Notes under the pieces: generated by a model | Seen by the model: the letters and a program-made list of their open reading frames with translations, nothing else | Told to the model about the DNA's origin: nothing | The model's database searches: none | Translations under genes and position numbers: made by a program | Part shown: positions 36,931 to 45,856 of the stretch, piece after piece | Layout: each line of letters starts with the position of its first letter | Numbering within the stretch: the first letter of the stretch is position 1 | NCBI GenBank assembly: GCA_014898415.1 | Contig: RCTD01000044.1 | Coordinates: 1-64,000, forward strand | Length of the DNA: 64,000 nt | Origin: Stromatinia cepivora | Lineage: Eukaryota > Ascomycota > Leotiomycetes > Helotiales > Sclerotiniaceae | Direction of reading: 5' to 3'

Positions 36931-37400
36931 TAATCAATATTAATTAAATCTCAAATAATTTGTTATTAATTAAGTTCTCTTATATTTATATTTGAGATTG
37001 TATTAATTCTAGTTAAGGGTATAGAAAGATTAGTTTATGAGAATACACTTTTAAATGTAGAGATTCATATACTTCGAATAACAAATGTAGTATTAAACAA
37101 ATGTCGATATATAAAAAAAATTTAATTATATTAAGGAGAAATATTTACTAGATAAGAAGTTGTAGATATATTATTTTAGTAAGAAATTGATAGTCAGATT
37201 CAATGCGATGAGTGTCAAAAAAGGGGGAATTCTAATTGAAAAGTATTTTTTAATTGATACTATAGTAAGTATAGAATGACAGGATATAATGTAAGAATTT
37301 GTTAGAATGATGTAATAGATTCTAGATTATTAGAATCTTGATAGTTTTAATCAATTGATTTATTTGTTATTGAATAATATGGTTTTGAAAGTATAAATTG

Positions 37401-37451
37401 AGGTGAAAGTGGCCCATATGCTGATATGGCCTACATGCTGATAAACCACGT
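37401..37451 (-). repeat. Right terminal inverted repeat of element P
   Basis: Ends CTGATAAACCACGT; inverse of 35,401-35,451, followed by TA. Confidence 0.95.
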
Positions 37452-37453
37452 TA

Positions 37454-38115
37454 TATTCAATTCATTAGATATATAACTATTTCATATATAAATTGATTCG
37501 AACAAAAAAACAAAACAAAAGCTAAAATTGAAAAGAATATTCACTTGCTAGGAATATATATTTCTGAAATATATAATACTTCGATTTTAAAAGAAATTAT
37601 TAATATCGGAATATAAATTATATGTATAATAAAGATAATAAAAATAATAAAGATAATAAGGATGGTAAGAATCATATATATATTAATATTCATATTAGGA
37701 TTTCGATATATACTATTATATAGCTCTTCACCTTCTATAAATTCTAACTCTTTAAACAAATCAAAACGTATTAATTATAAGAGTATTATATATTCGTTGA
37801 TAAGCTTCACTTCCCCGTATACAGTTGTCTCGACAAGTTCAAAAGATTCCAAAACATTTTTTTATTATAAATCTAATATTTAAAGAAATTATAGAGTTCC
37901 CAAATATAAAAATAATTGATAATTCGAATAAAAAAAGAATGAATATATATATAAGAGATTAATAATAGATTAAGATTCCATTAAGATTTCAAGTTTAAAG
38001 TTTTTATAATTTTATATAATAATATATCTTTTTATTTACAAAATAAAATTCTAATTTTATATTTTATAAATTCGAATTATTATTAAATTTTGAAATAATC
38101 GTAATTATAAATAGA
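37454..38115. other. AT-rich spacer, no gene recognised
   Basis: Extremely AT-rich. An open stretch at 37,662-37,883 (73 codons, hydrophobic then Ser/Lys-rich) shows no family signature. It may be the continuation of copia J beyond the pogo insertion. Confidence 0.5.
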
Positions 38116-38153
38116 AAATATACAAAATATAGGGTCGTACAAGATATAGGGAT
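38116..38153 (+). repeat. Inverted repeat at the left edge of the gene island
   Basis: Ends CGTACAAGATATAGGGAT. It is the RIP-altered inverse of 43,375-43,415 (GTGCAAGATACAGGGAT when complemented). Composition changes from AT-rich to gene-like immediately to its right. Confidence 0.65.
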
Positions 38154-38238
38154 GTTGGTTACAGCTCACTCCTCTTTGTCCGTCCGAAGTCAATACTCAT
38201 TCTTCATTCTAACGCTCGCGGTCATATCTCAACCACGT

Positions 38239-38900
38239 ATAAAACTATATTGGGCACTTGGCGCTTGCTCGCTATGCCCTCATGTTCTTCTTTTCGAGAC
38301 GGGCCTCTCGTTCATATCGATCGCCAACTCAATCACGAAAAAAACAATAACATTCATTCAAAACTTCTTCCATAAATCCCAAAATGCGTGTTCTAGTTCT
38401 CTCGCTGGGAGATGAAATCATCATGGAAATACCTACTATCGCGACTGCAATCTCTTCACTAGCTCCCGAGTCGCATCTTCTGGGACCTACCAAAATGGAA
38501 ACGATAAGAGTGTATGAGTGGATGAATTGGCTGAGCGGAACATTGCATGCTCATGCATTTGTTGGCTTATTGAGACTTGAGAGGATGAGCGATGATGAAG
38601 GGACGCTGCTGGAAGGTTGAAGGGTGTCTATGCAGTTGGGAATACATTTACTGCTGTTGATCCGTATCTTTTCGTATTTTATCGTTGGGGAGAAGGGCAT
38701 GGTTTGGATGGGGAGAAAATGTATCCCAAATACACGGTGCTGATGGAGAATCTGTTGAATTGACTGTTCGTTCTATTGCGAGCCTTGACTAGGAAATTGA
38801 GCTTGGGTTTCACTAAGGTTACGGGCTCGGACAGCCATGTTGTTGGAACAAACATTAGCTGTGGAACCTTTGTGAAGATTACATGGTCCAATCAGTTCAA
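38239..38900 (+). pseudogene. Glutathione S-transferase-family gene, decayed
   Basis: The N-terminus reads IKLYWALGACSLCPHVLLFE, the start of a bacterial/beta-like GST thioredoxin fold (KLYYxPGACSLAPHIxLxE), with ATA where the start ATG should be. A shift of phase near 38,350 leads to the second half of the fold at 38,384-38,620 (MEIPTIATAISSLAPESHLL, then WMNWLSGTLHAHAF, the family E-(S/I)xAI and helix-4 region). A further shift near 38,610 and a missing stretch lead to VYAVGNTFTAVDPYLFVFYR (38,627-38,690), the C-terminal GST helix. A stop at 38,761 and more follow. The intact enzyme would conjugate glutathione to electrophiles. Lost start, at least two frameshifts and a deletion make it a pseudogene; RIP-type AT drift is mild. 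Confidence 0.85.
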
Positions 38901-39064
38901 GGTATTTAATTTCAATGTTACTTTACCTAACTTTACCTACTTTACCTAGTGCTGTTGGAGGTCAATTATGTAATTAAGGTGCTAAACATGCCGAGGTTAT
39001 TTCTCCCTTGAATTCAAATCATGATCAATTAATCACAACAACAAGCTGGTATATTAAATTCAGT

Positions 39065-40093
39065 ATGACTATAAACGTCCTTATCGTTGGTGCTGGCGCA
39101 TTTGGTGCATTCTATGGATCCCGAATTGCTCAAGTCCAAGATACCCAACTTTCCGTTATATGTCGATCAAACTACAAAGCTGTCGTCGCCAATGGCTTCA
39201 ATATCATATCACCAAAATTCGGGAAATACAAATTTATTCCACATCAAACATTTGCCAATCCTCAAGAAGCAAGAGAGTCAAATGAATATTGGGATTTCAT
39301 TGTCGTAAGCACGAAGGCACTTCCAGATGTTAGTGATGATTCCGAGATTCTTGAAGGCCTTGTAAAAAAAGGTCACACATCTATCGTGTTGGTGCAAAAT
39401 GGTCTTGGTGTTGAGGAACCATATTCGAAAAGGTTCTCAGAGTGTACCATCTTAAGTGCTGTCACGATTGTGAGCGCCGAACAGTCTTCCCCTGGTATCA
39501 TTAAGCATAATAGATGGACACGAATAAGCATTGGTCCATATTTGCCCGGAGTTGTTGAATCGACCAAGTTGAATGATGGTGAAAAGCTTGCTATTTATCA
39601 AAACAACACATTTGTGAAGTTATTACAGGCGGGAGGGATCTCGGACGCTCAGGAGTACTCACATTGGAAGCTTCAAATGGTTAGATGGCATAAAATTGCC
39701 ATAAACGCGAGCATGAACCCCTCCGCTGTCCTTTCAGCTGGGAGCACAAATAACGATATGTCACTCGATCCGGAGCTTTACATTCATTTGAAAGGTGTTA
39801 TGGATGAAGTTTTGGAAATAGCTCCAAAGATATTGGGAACCAAGCTACCGAAGGAATTTGCAACTTCCGAGCAACTGCTGAAGAGCACACAGAAAAACAC
39901 GAGCGGGAGTAAGCCGAGCATGTTGTTGGATTGGGAGCAGGGGAAGACAATGGAGCTTGAGGTTATCCTGGGAAATCCGATTCGAATCGCGAGGAGCCAT
40001 GGTCTAGAAATGCCGAGGCTACAAACATTGTATGCATTGTTGAGGAAAGCTCAGGAGAACAGGATGAAAGCGAGAGCGGGTAGTAAGCTTTGA
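39065..40093 (+). CDS. Ketopantoate reductase (ApbA/PanE) family protein, 342 aa
   Basis: NADPH-dependent reductase of the family that turns 2-dehydropantoate into pantoate for coenzyme A synthesis; fungal genomes have several paralogues with unknown substrates. The Rossmann motif GAGAFG is at residues 9-14 of MTINVLIVGAGAFGAFYG. The VSTKALPD strand lies at about 80-87 and VLVQNGLG at about 104-111, both cofactor/substrate loop positions. The C-terminal domain has WHKIAINASMNP with Lys210, matching the catalytic lysine of PanE (K...N), and MELEVILG with Glu297 matching the substrate-binding glutamate. Length is normal. The start is the ATG at 39,065; upstream in-frame codons lack ATG. No intron is needed. 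It is the only intact enzyme gene in the window, convergent with the next gene. Codon composition is normal, without RIP. Confidence 0.93.
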   Translation: MTINVLIVGAGAFGAFYGSRIAQVQDTQLSVICRSNYKAVVANGFNIISPKFGKYKFIPHQTFANPQEARESNEYWDFIVVSTKALPDVSDDSEILEGLVKKGHTSIVLVQNGLGVEEPYSKRFSECTILSAVTIVSAEQSSPGIIKHNRWTRISIGPYLPGVVESTKLNDGEKLAIYQNNTFVKLLQAGGISDAQEYSHWKLQMVRWHKIAINASMNPSAVLSAGSTNNDMSLDPELYIHLKGVMDEVLEIAPKILGTKLPKEFATSEQLLKSTQKNTSGSKPSMLLDWEQGKTMELEVILGNPIRIARSHGLEMPRLQTLYALLRKAQENRMKARAGSKL

Positions 40094-40401
40094 GCTCCAT
40101 ATAAAGAACTCTGGGTTGAGAGCTGTACATACAAGATACTTTCTGGGCTTTACACCCAGTATCTCCCCCATCGCCACGACTTACAGCCCATGTGATTGGG
40201 ACTATTGATTATTGAGTTTTGGAGGGAATCGCTCATTCACCGTCGAACACAAGGTTTTCAATAGTCTTTGGTTGTAATCTAGCATATATCATTATTGGTT
40301 GCAAAAGCCAAATACTTAAAGCTATCTACAGTCATAGAAAGTGGACAGGAAATAATTCAAAACCCAAATGTTTATCCAATTCCCTCATGCCATCATCGAG
40401 A
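40094..40401. other. Intergenic region between convergent genes
   Basis: Shared 3' flank of two convergent genes. No motif was recognised, and open frames crossing it on the plus strand are antisense to the next gene. Confidence 0.7.
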
Positions 40402-41457
40402 TCAATTGTGCCAATTCCAGATTCTGGTAGGGCGTCCTTCACGACCACGATTTTGACCTCGACCATTTCCTCCACCTCTGGGACCATGAGGCGGATTCAT
40501 GTTACTGTTACTATTGCCAGTGCCATTAGCACGACCGGGACCAGCAATAACTCTTTGAGAGGTTATTGTTGCTCCACCTTCCCGGCCTTCCCCTTCACCT
40601 CCTGCAAAGTTATCTCTAGTTGGAGTTCTCTCATTGTCGTTTAATTCCGATACAAAGACAGCTCCTCCGCGACGAAGCTCCTCGATTTCACCCTCATTAA
40701 CGTCCTCTACTTGGTTCTGAAAATTGACAGGCAACCTATATGTACTCGGCGCGTTGTAACTGCTTCGAGGGGTTAAGAGAAGGCAAGAGGATCCAGATGA
40801 TATAGATCTCAATGAATCAACCTCGAGACTGGGAGTGGCGATGCTTTTCTCGGTTTGGAAAGATTCAACGGAGGAAGGCGCCTCGGAACTGTCACCAGCA
40901 GGACCATTTGCTTCTGGATGTATTGTGTAGCCGGCAGGAGGAGGATGTATGACAGTGTGGCCAGTGACGGGGTCTGTGAATTCTTGATTTCCATCATCTT
41001 GAAGAACACCACGCATGGGGTTGTTCCACTGCCCGTAGTACCAAGTGCGCTGGATTGTAGGACTCGAATCTATCTGATGAGAGGTCTTAGCACGTTTAAA
41101 ATAGAGCGTAATGGGCAGATTGGAATCAAACCTAACCTCATGATGGCACCAAAAGAAACAGATTCCAGCCCTGGATAGCTGTGGAGGCATTTCTAAATGG
41201 CTCACAGCAAACACCTGGTAACGGAAGTCGTGGTAAAGGCGGGTGTAAACTCGTGGAGCAGGAGTGTTTTGACGTTGATCAAGGGATGGTTGTGGAAGGT
41301 AGACAAGTTGATTTCCTTGGTCTCCGCTGGGACAGTACTGACAAATATAGTCATAGCAGATATACATCGGGGCCTTGTAATCTGCTGTAGGGCAAATGAC
41401 AATTTTGGAAGATGATCCCAAGGGGACAGCTGCGCCGTGGTGACCGATGTTATTCAT
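40402..41457 (-). CDS. Unknown 351-aa protein with cysteine-rich N-terminus and RGG tail
   Basis: One uninterrupted frame with an ATG at 41,457. The N-terminal 110 residues hold a cysteine/histidine pattern (C22, a YICYDYICQYC cluster at about 32-42, then CFFWCHHE near 99-106) that could bind a metal. A folded-looking stretch, TWYYGQWNNPMRGVLQ, follows at about 139-154. Residues 180-300 are Ser/Glu-rich and disordered-looking. The last 50 are Arg/Gly-rich with several RGG-type repeats (GPRGGGNGRGQNRGREGR), as seen in RNA-binding proteins. The family is not recognised; the RNA link is inference from the tail only. It is convergent with the reductase gene. The frame is clean and composition normal, so it is probably a real, lineage-restricted gene. 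Confidence 0.75.
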   Translation of the reverse strand: MNNIGHHGAAVPLGSSSKIVICPTADYKAPMYICYDYICQYCPSGDQGNQLVYLPQPSLDQRQNTPAPRVYTRLYHDFRYQVFAVSHLEMPPQLSRAGICFFWCHHEVRFDSNLPITLYFKRAKTSHQIDSSPTIQRTWYYGQWNNPMRGVLQDDGNQEFTDPVTGHTVIHPPPAGYTIHPEANGPAGDSSEAPSSVESFQTEKSIATPSLEVDSLRSISSGSSCLLLTPRSSYNAPSTYRLPVNFQNQVEDVNEGEIEELRRGGAVFVSELNDNERTPTRDNFAGGEGEGREGGATITSQRVIAGPGRANGTGNSNSNMNPPHGPRGGGNGRGQNRGREGRPTRIWNWHN

Positions 41458-41462
41458 TGTCT

Positions 41463-42060
41463 TTAATGCACTGAAAGCAAGTGAAGAGTATGCCGTGTAT
41501 AAAGTAGCCCTAATGAGCGACCGGATGTGTAGATGTTGCGGATTAGGAATGTAACGAGATTGCTTGTGGAAGCGATTGGCAAAGGAACTGTCAAAGCAAA
41601 GTTGGGAGATTCGATTCGAGATATGCTTGCGAGAGATTTTGTAGAGTTTACAAAGATGTTAATGGAATTCAGGAACTCGTTAGACGACGTTCTCAAATCC
41701 TAGAAGGTGTAGAAATGGTTTGGGAGGCGGCGAAATCAACCAAGGTTGTAGTGATTATAGTGAACGTAGTGGTAATGCCTGCTATGGCAATGGCTTCAGG
41801 GCAAGGTTATTGAAGGAGATAAAACTGTGAAAAAACTTGTAGATCCTCAAGAAATTATCATAGACCGTCCTGAGGGAAGTTTGAGAAGTCTCGGAAAGAA
41901 ATTATTGAAGTAAAACTATTGGAAGTAATGAAATTTGTATAGAAGGTAGTTCTTGAAAGATGATAGATAATAGCTAGACTGCAGGAAGTTTTGATGCTGT
42001 GAAAAAAGAAAAGAAGAAATAAGGTTGAGATTAAACAAAAATTCCAACTTTAATATGGAA
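41463..42060. other. Non-RIP intergenic stretch with short gene-like fragments
   Basis: Composition is gene-like. A 57-codon plus-strand frame (41,532-41,705, beginning MLRIRNVTRLLVEAIGKG) looks amphipathic and coding-like but lacks flanking exons that I can place. The part after 41,750 is broken. It also contains the promoter region of the minus-strand gene ending at 41,457. It is possibly a decayed gene. Confidence 0.4.
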
Positions 42061-42066
42061 AATGCT

Positions 42067-42450
42067 CTACACTAGGCAATACCCAAGATGAAGGGCAGTA
42101 CAAAGACCAATCTCCATAATAAAAAATTGCATGTGGAAAAGCATCTCCTGAGATTGCCTTAATGCTTTGCTCTGCTTATCGAAGGTTTTGACTATATCAT
42201 CCCATGTCTGAAATCACACCATTGTGCTGCTCGTATCCAGAAGAGGTTCTGTATTCACTGTATTCACTGTATCCAGATTGAATCTGGTGTAACCATTCTC
42301 GAGGGATCCCATAATTCCCAGGCTTTGCTCAAATATCTCATCTTCCCTGACTTCAACATTCCCATCTGAAGTAAGGAATTTCAGGTTCTTAATCGACTAT
42401 GCACCTTCCATTTCCACTTCATAGGGAATTTGAAGTGTTTGATACGGGCT
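42067..42450 (-). pseudogene. Decayed unknown gene, C-terminal 125 codons
   Basis: On the minus strand one phase reads continuously from about 42,445 to a stop at 42,067-42,069, with two internal stops, each one base from a Trp, Gln or Arg codon. Recognisable segments are LKFLTSDGNVEVREDEIFEQ and FQTWDDIVKTFDKQSKALRQ, giving a helical, coiled-coil-like C-terminus. A nine-base unit (ATTCACTGT) is tandemly doubled near 42,255. Family unknown. Mutations are few, so decay may be recent. Confidence 0.6.
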
Positions 42451-42503
42451 TTTCTATCAAAATTCATCATGTCGAGGAAAGAACCATAACATTGTTAAGA
42501 TAC

Positions 42504-42927
42504 TAAGGGCGCGTTCGGATCGATTTTCAGAAATATTAGAAATATTGAGAGTAATAAAAATATTGAGTCTAATATATATTTGGGTATATTTGAGTGAAGC
42601 TAATATATTTAAGGAATATTTGAAAAAATGACAAAGATAGATAAAATGAAGATTTTTTGATTGAGATATCGAATTTTTTCAAATATATTGATCAATAACA
42701 TCAAAAAGTTGTTATTGATCACTATATAAGAAAAATTTAAATATTTGATCAAATATATATTAGACTCAATATTTTTTATTGAGTTCAATATTGCGTTCGA
42801 TAAAATCGATTATTTGATCAAATATATATTAATCAAAATATCATATTCGCTTCGATCATAATAAACCTAATATATTAAGGCAAATACCCTCTAAAATGAA
42901 AAAAAAATCGATCCGAACGCGCCCTAA
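42504..42927. mobile_element. PIF/Harbinger (Tourist-like) MITE, 418 bp, with TAA target duplication
   Basis: Terminal inverted repeats begin GGGCGCGTTCGGATCGATTTT at 42,507 and end with its complement at 42,924, flanked by TAA at 42,504-42,506 and 42,925-42,927. The GGG(C/G)xxGTTxGGA start and 3-bp TWA duplication are the Tourist/Harbinger pattern. Inside, a second 27-bp perfect inverted repeat (42,560s and 42,755-42,781) and a central GATCAATAAC/GTTATTGATC hairpin (near 42,690-42,722) let the whole element fold. There is no coding capacity. Confidence 0.88.
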
Positions 42928-42993
42928 CTATCGAGTTCATCTTGTTTAGCCGAAGAAATTTATTCGCTTGATGAAAAAGAAAGAAAGAAACGC

Positions 42994-43355
42994 TGTTAGA
43001 CTATTATAAGTCTAATATATAAGGTATATATTCTATATATAGTTTATGAATTCGTGTTTAATTTTAGAAAGAGTAATTCCTTGATGATGATAATAAGATT
43101 TGATATTTATAATCTTTTTATAGTAATTTAATATAAGAATCAAGATTATTAGAAGATATCTTTGGATTTAGATTATTGAAAATTTTTCAAGGGAGATATA
43201 ATAGAATAATTTATTTGAATAAAAATATAATATTATTGAATTATAGTATTGGAGGTCACGTATATAAGAGTGATAAGTCTTATAATAAAGAAGCAACAGC
43301 CCGTAGACTATATATGAATAAGCAAATATAAAGTTATAATAGTATTTTGCTAATA
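42994..43355 (+). repeat. Probable solo LTR (about 362 bp) with a 5' hairpin
   Basis: Begins TGTTAGACTATTATAAGTCTAA, a hairpin, and may end TTTGCTAATA (mutated CTAACA). The first 150 bp match 63,643-63,793. Flanking five-base duplications could not be confirmed, so the right end is provisional. Confidence 0.6.
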
Positions 43356-43374
43356 TTTGATTCTATAAACCGAG

Positions 43375-43415
43375 ATCCCTGTATCTTGCACGGTCCGGTA
43401 TCTTGTATCTTTTTT
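43375..43415 (-). repeat. Inverted repeat at the right edge of the gene island
   Basis: ATCCCTGTATCTTGCACGG and following bases; inverse partner of 38,116-38,153. Extreme AT-richness starts directly after it. Confidence 0.65.
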
Positions 43416-44145
43416 ATTTTTTGAATATCCATTATTAATAATGAAAGAATATGATTTAATAATTTCAAAACGAAAAATAAATTAAACAATTTTAAAATTC
43501 AATTATATCAAAATAATAATCTAATTAATATTTGTTTGATATATTTATAAAAGTTTATTTATAAATTTTATGATTAATTTTAAATGATTTTTTGATATTA
43601 ATTTCATTATTTCAATATTTCAATTTTTGAAAAAATACAAAGAATTAGATTTTATACAAAAATTTCAAATTTTAAATTAAAGAATTTTGTATTAAATTTT
43701 TTTTAAACAATTAATGAAGATTATTTATTAAAATATAATAAAATTAATTTTAAATATAAAAAATGAATTGAATAAATTTTGATTGAAACTTATTATATTA
43801 TATAAAATAATGATATTTTTATTTTTAAAAGGTTTTTAGAAAAAAAGATTATTTAAATTCAAAAAGAATTGATTATATAACGATTAAAAAAAATACAAAA
43901 TATATTTAATTGGATATATAATTTTTATTATATAAACAAATAATATATAAGATTTAAAAAATATATTTTTATGATTATTTGTTTTTTTAATAAAATATTT
44001 CAAAAAAGAAATCAACATTTTTCACAAATTCGAATCGATTTATAATATTCAAAATTTATTTAAAAATCAATTAATTGATATTTTATAAAAATTTTTAAAA
44101 TTTTTATTCAAATATTATATAATATATTTAAATGATCTTTATATT
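43416..44145. other. Extremely AT-rich stretch without recognisable content
   Basis: Nearly all A and T, with stops in every frame. No LTR, TIR or coding remnant was identified. Confidence 0.6.
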
Positions 44146-44236
44146 CAGCCCTTTCGGGTCTAAAAATAACAACGGATTCGCTGAAGACTCACCGTAGTTA
44201 TTTTTCACGCCCCTCAGGACCTATATCGCAATTCGT
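44146..44236. repeat. GC-rich imperfect palindrome in AT-rich DNA
   Basis: Two arms, GGGTCTAAAAATAACAACGG and the complement of CCGTAGTTATTTTTCACGCCC, face each other around TGAAGACT. GC content is far above that of both flanks. Confidence 0.6.
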
Positions 44237-44364
44237 GCTGTATAATCTATCAGATATTCATAATTTGAAACTTTTTTAATTTAATAATTATAAAATTTGA
44301 AGTTATTCGGAATTTCCTTTTTCGGAAGAGTGATCTGTTTATCAAATTCTGTATTAAAATATAA

Positions 44365-44403
<39 letters not shown>
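44365..44403 (+). repeat. (ATT)n microsatellite, about 13 units
   Basis: Uninterrupted ATT trinucleotide run. Confidence 0.95.
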
Positions 44404-44532
44404 TATTTCTTTATTTGTTATACAAAAATCATCATATATTACAATTATCTTATTAATCGATGATTCCCTGTAATTACAAATATATCAACAATTCATCAAC
44501 TTCTCGAAAATGAAACCCCGAAGGGAAAATTC

Positions 44533-44824
44533 TGTTACAATTATTAAAAGAATATTACTAGTAAAACTAAGAAATTTTAGAAAGAAATGACTTTATTGTT
44601 AAAAGCAAATATACAATCAATAGTATATCATTGTTTGATTAGAAAACTCTACAAAATCTCTATATTTACTAAACTTTAATATACAATCAACAATTTGTTA
44701 TTAGTTAGATATTGCTCTTTATTAGATTTGAAAAAAAGAGGTTCTTCTAAATAGAAAAAGAATAATGAAAAGTTTTATAGCTGTTTTAGGACTAATTGAT
44801 TCTTTGCCATTTGTGACTCTGACA
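44533..44824 (+). repeat. LTR of family S, left copy (292 bp)
   Basis: Begins TGTTACAATTATT and ends GTGACTCTGACA. Most of it recurs at 45,339-45,574 plus 61,116-61,163, interrupted there by gypsy copy B. The end resembles that of the solo LTR at 36,472-36,662. Confidence 0.7.
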
Positions 44825-45338
44825 TCTTTAAAATAAATTTTCAAAAGTTCGGAATATATAAAAAATGGAATTCATTCTATTATAAAAATGATAATATATT
44901 TTTAAAAAGATTTATATCTTTATCGATTTGATCGAAATAGATCTTCTTTTTTTAAATAGAATATTTAGAAAGATTCATTTAAAAAAGTATTATTAAAATA
45001 AATTATTATTTGGAAGATCATTAGAAAATCAGATACTTGTAATGAATTGTAAATAATATAATATATAAAAACTATAATAGATTTAAATAAACAAGATCAA
45101 TTATATTCCTTAAAATCTATAATTGAAGAATTATAATTCTTAAAAAGTGATTAGATATATATATATACAAATACCTATTCATGAATTATAGGGCTATATA
45201 TATATTATTAGAATCATCATTTTACTATATTAAATTATATGAATTGTAACGTATATATACGGATGATCAGCTCACCAATTGATATGGGAAAGAAGAGGTA
45301 TCACGTGATTAGTCTCCTGTGGATCGCGTTTCGTGACA
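44825..45338 (-). mobile_element. Truncated gypsy fragment (E): 5' LTR plus about 230 bp
   Basis: 45,057-45,338 is the 282-bp LTR of the chromodomain gypsy in minus orientation. 44,829-45,056 matches the leader next to the 5' LTR of copy A. The rest of the element is missing. It lies between the two family S LTR copies, with no target duplication. Confidence 0.8.
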
Positions 45339-45574
45339 AAAAGAATATTATTAATAAAGCTAGGAAATTCTATAAGGAAATGACTTTATTATTAAAAGCA
45401 AATATACAATCGATGATATATTATTGTTCGATTAGAAAACTCTACAAAATCTTTATATTTATTAAATTCTAATATATAATCAATAGTTTATTATTATTCC
45501 GATATCATTTTTTATTAGATTTAAAAGGAAGAGATTCTCTTAGATAGAAAAAGAACAATGAAAAGTTTTACTAC
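45339..45574 (+). repeat. LTR of family S, right copy, part 1
   Basis: Matches 44,540-44,775 with mostly transition differences. Truncated at its 5' end by fragment E and interrupted at 45,575 by copy B; it resumes at 61,116. Confidence 0.72.
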
Positions 45575-45856
45575 TGTCACGAATCGTGAACCACAGGAGG
45601 CTAATCATATAATACCTTTTATCTCTTATATCAATTGATAAACTGATCGTTTGTATATATACATTACAATTCATACGATTTAGTATAATAAAAAAATAAC
45701 CCTAATAATGTATATATATAGTTTTATAGCTTATAAATGAATATATATATATATATATCTAATCGCTTTTTACAAGTTATAATTCTTCAATTATAAATTC
45801 TAAGGAATATAATTGATTCTGTTTATTCAGCATTATTACAACTTTTATATATCACA
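45575..45856 (+). repeat. 5' LTR of gypsy copy B
   Basis: Begins TGTCACGAATCGTGAACC and ends ATATATCACA; 282 bp. Confidence 0.95.

Larger units (their letters stand above)
35401..37451 (+). mobile_element. pogo/Fot1-like DNA transposon with a solo LTR inside (element P)
   Basis: 51-bp terminal inverted repeats (35,401-35,451 and 37,401-37,451) differ at three sites, all transitions, and are flanked by TA (35,399-35,400; 37,452-37,453), the Tc1/mariner target duplication. Without the 191-bp solo LTR and its duplication the element is 1,855 bp, the normal size for Fot1-type elements. It carries one transposase with a DDE-1 domain, inactivated by RIP. Confidence 0.93.

Noticed and set aside
40219..40644. 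Plus-strand open frame of 141 codons
   Set aside because: It is antisense to the C-terminal, RGG-coding part of the minus-strand gene at 40,402-41,457, whose low-complexity codons keep the opposite strand open.
43400..44140. Centromere- or origin-like AT block
   Set aside because: AT-richness alone is typical of RIP-altered DNA; no periodic or satellite structure supports a special role.
44533..45574. Pogo transposase remnants around 44.6-45.5 kb
   Set aside because: A resemblance to 36,580-36,660 first suggested a second pogo copy, but that stretch turned out to be a solo LTR inside the pogo element, so the similarity is between LTR ends.
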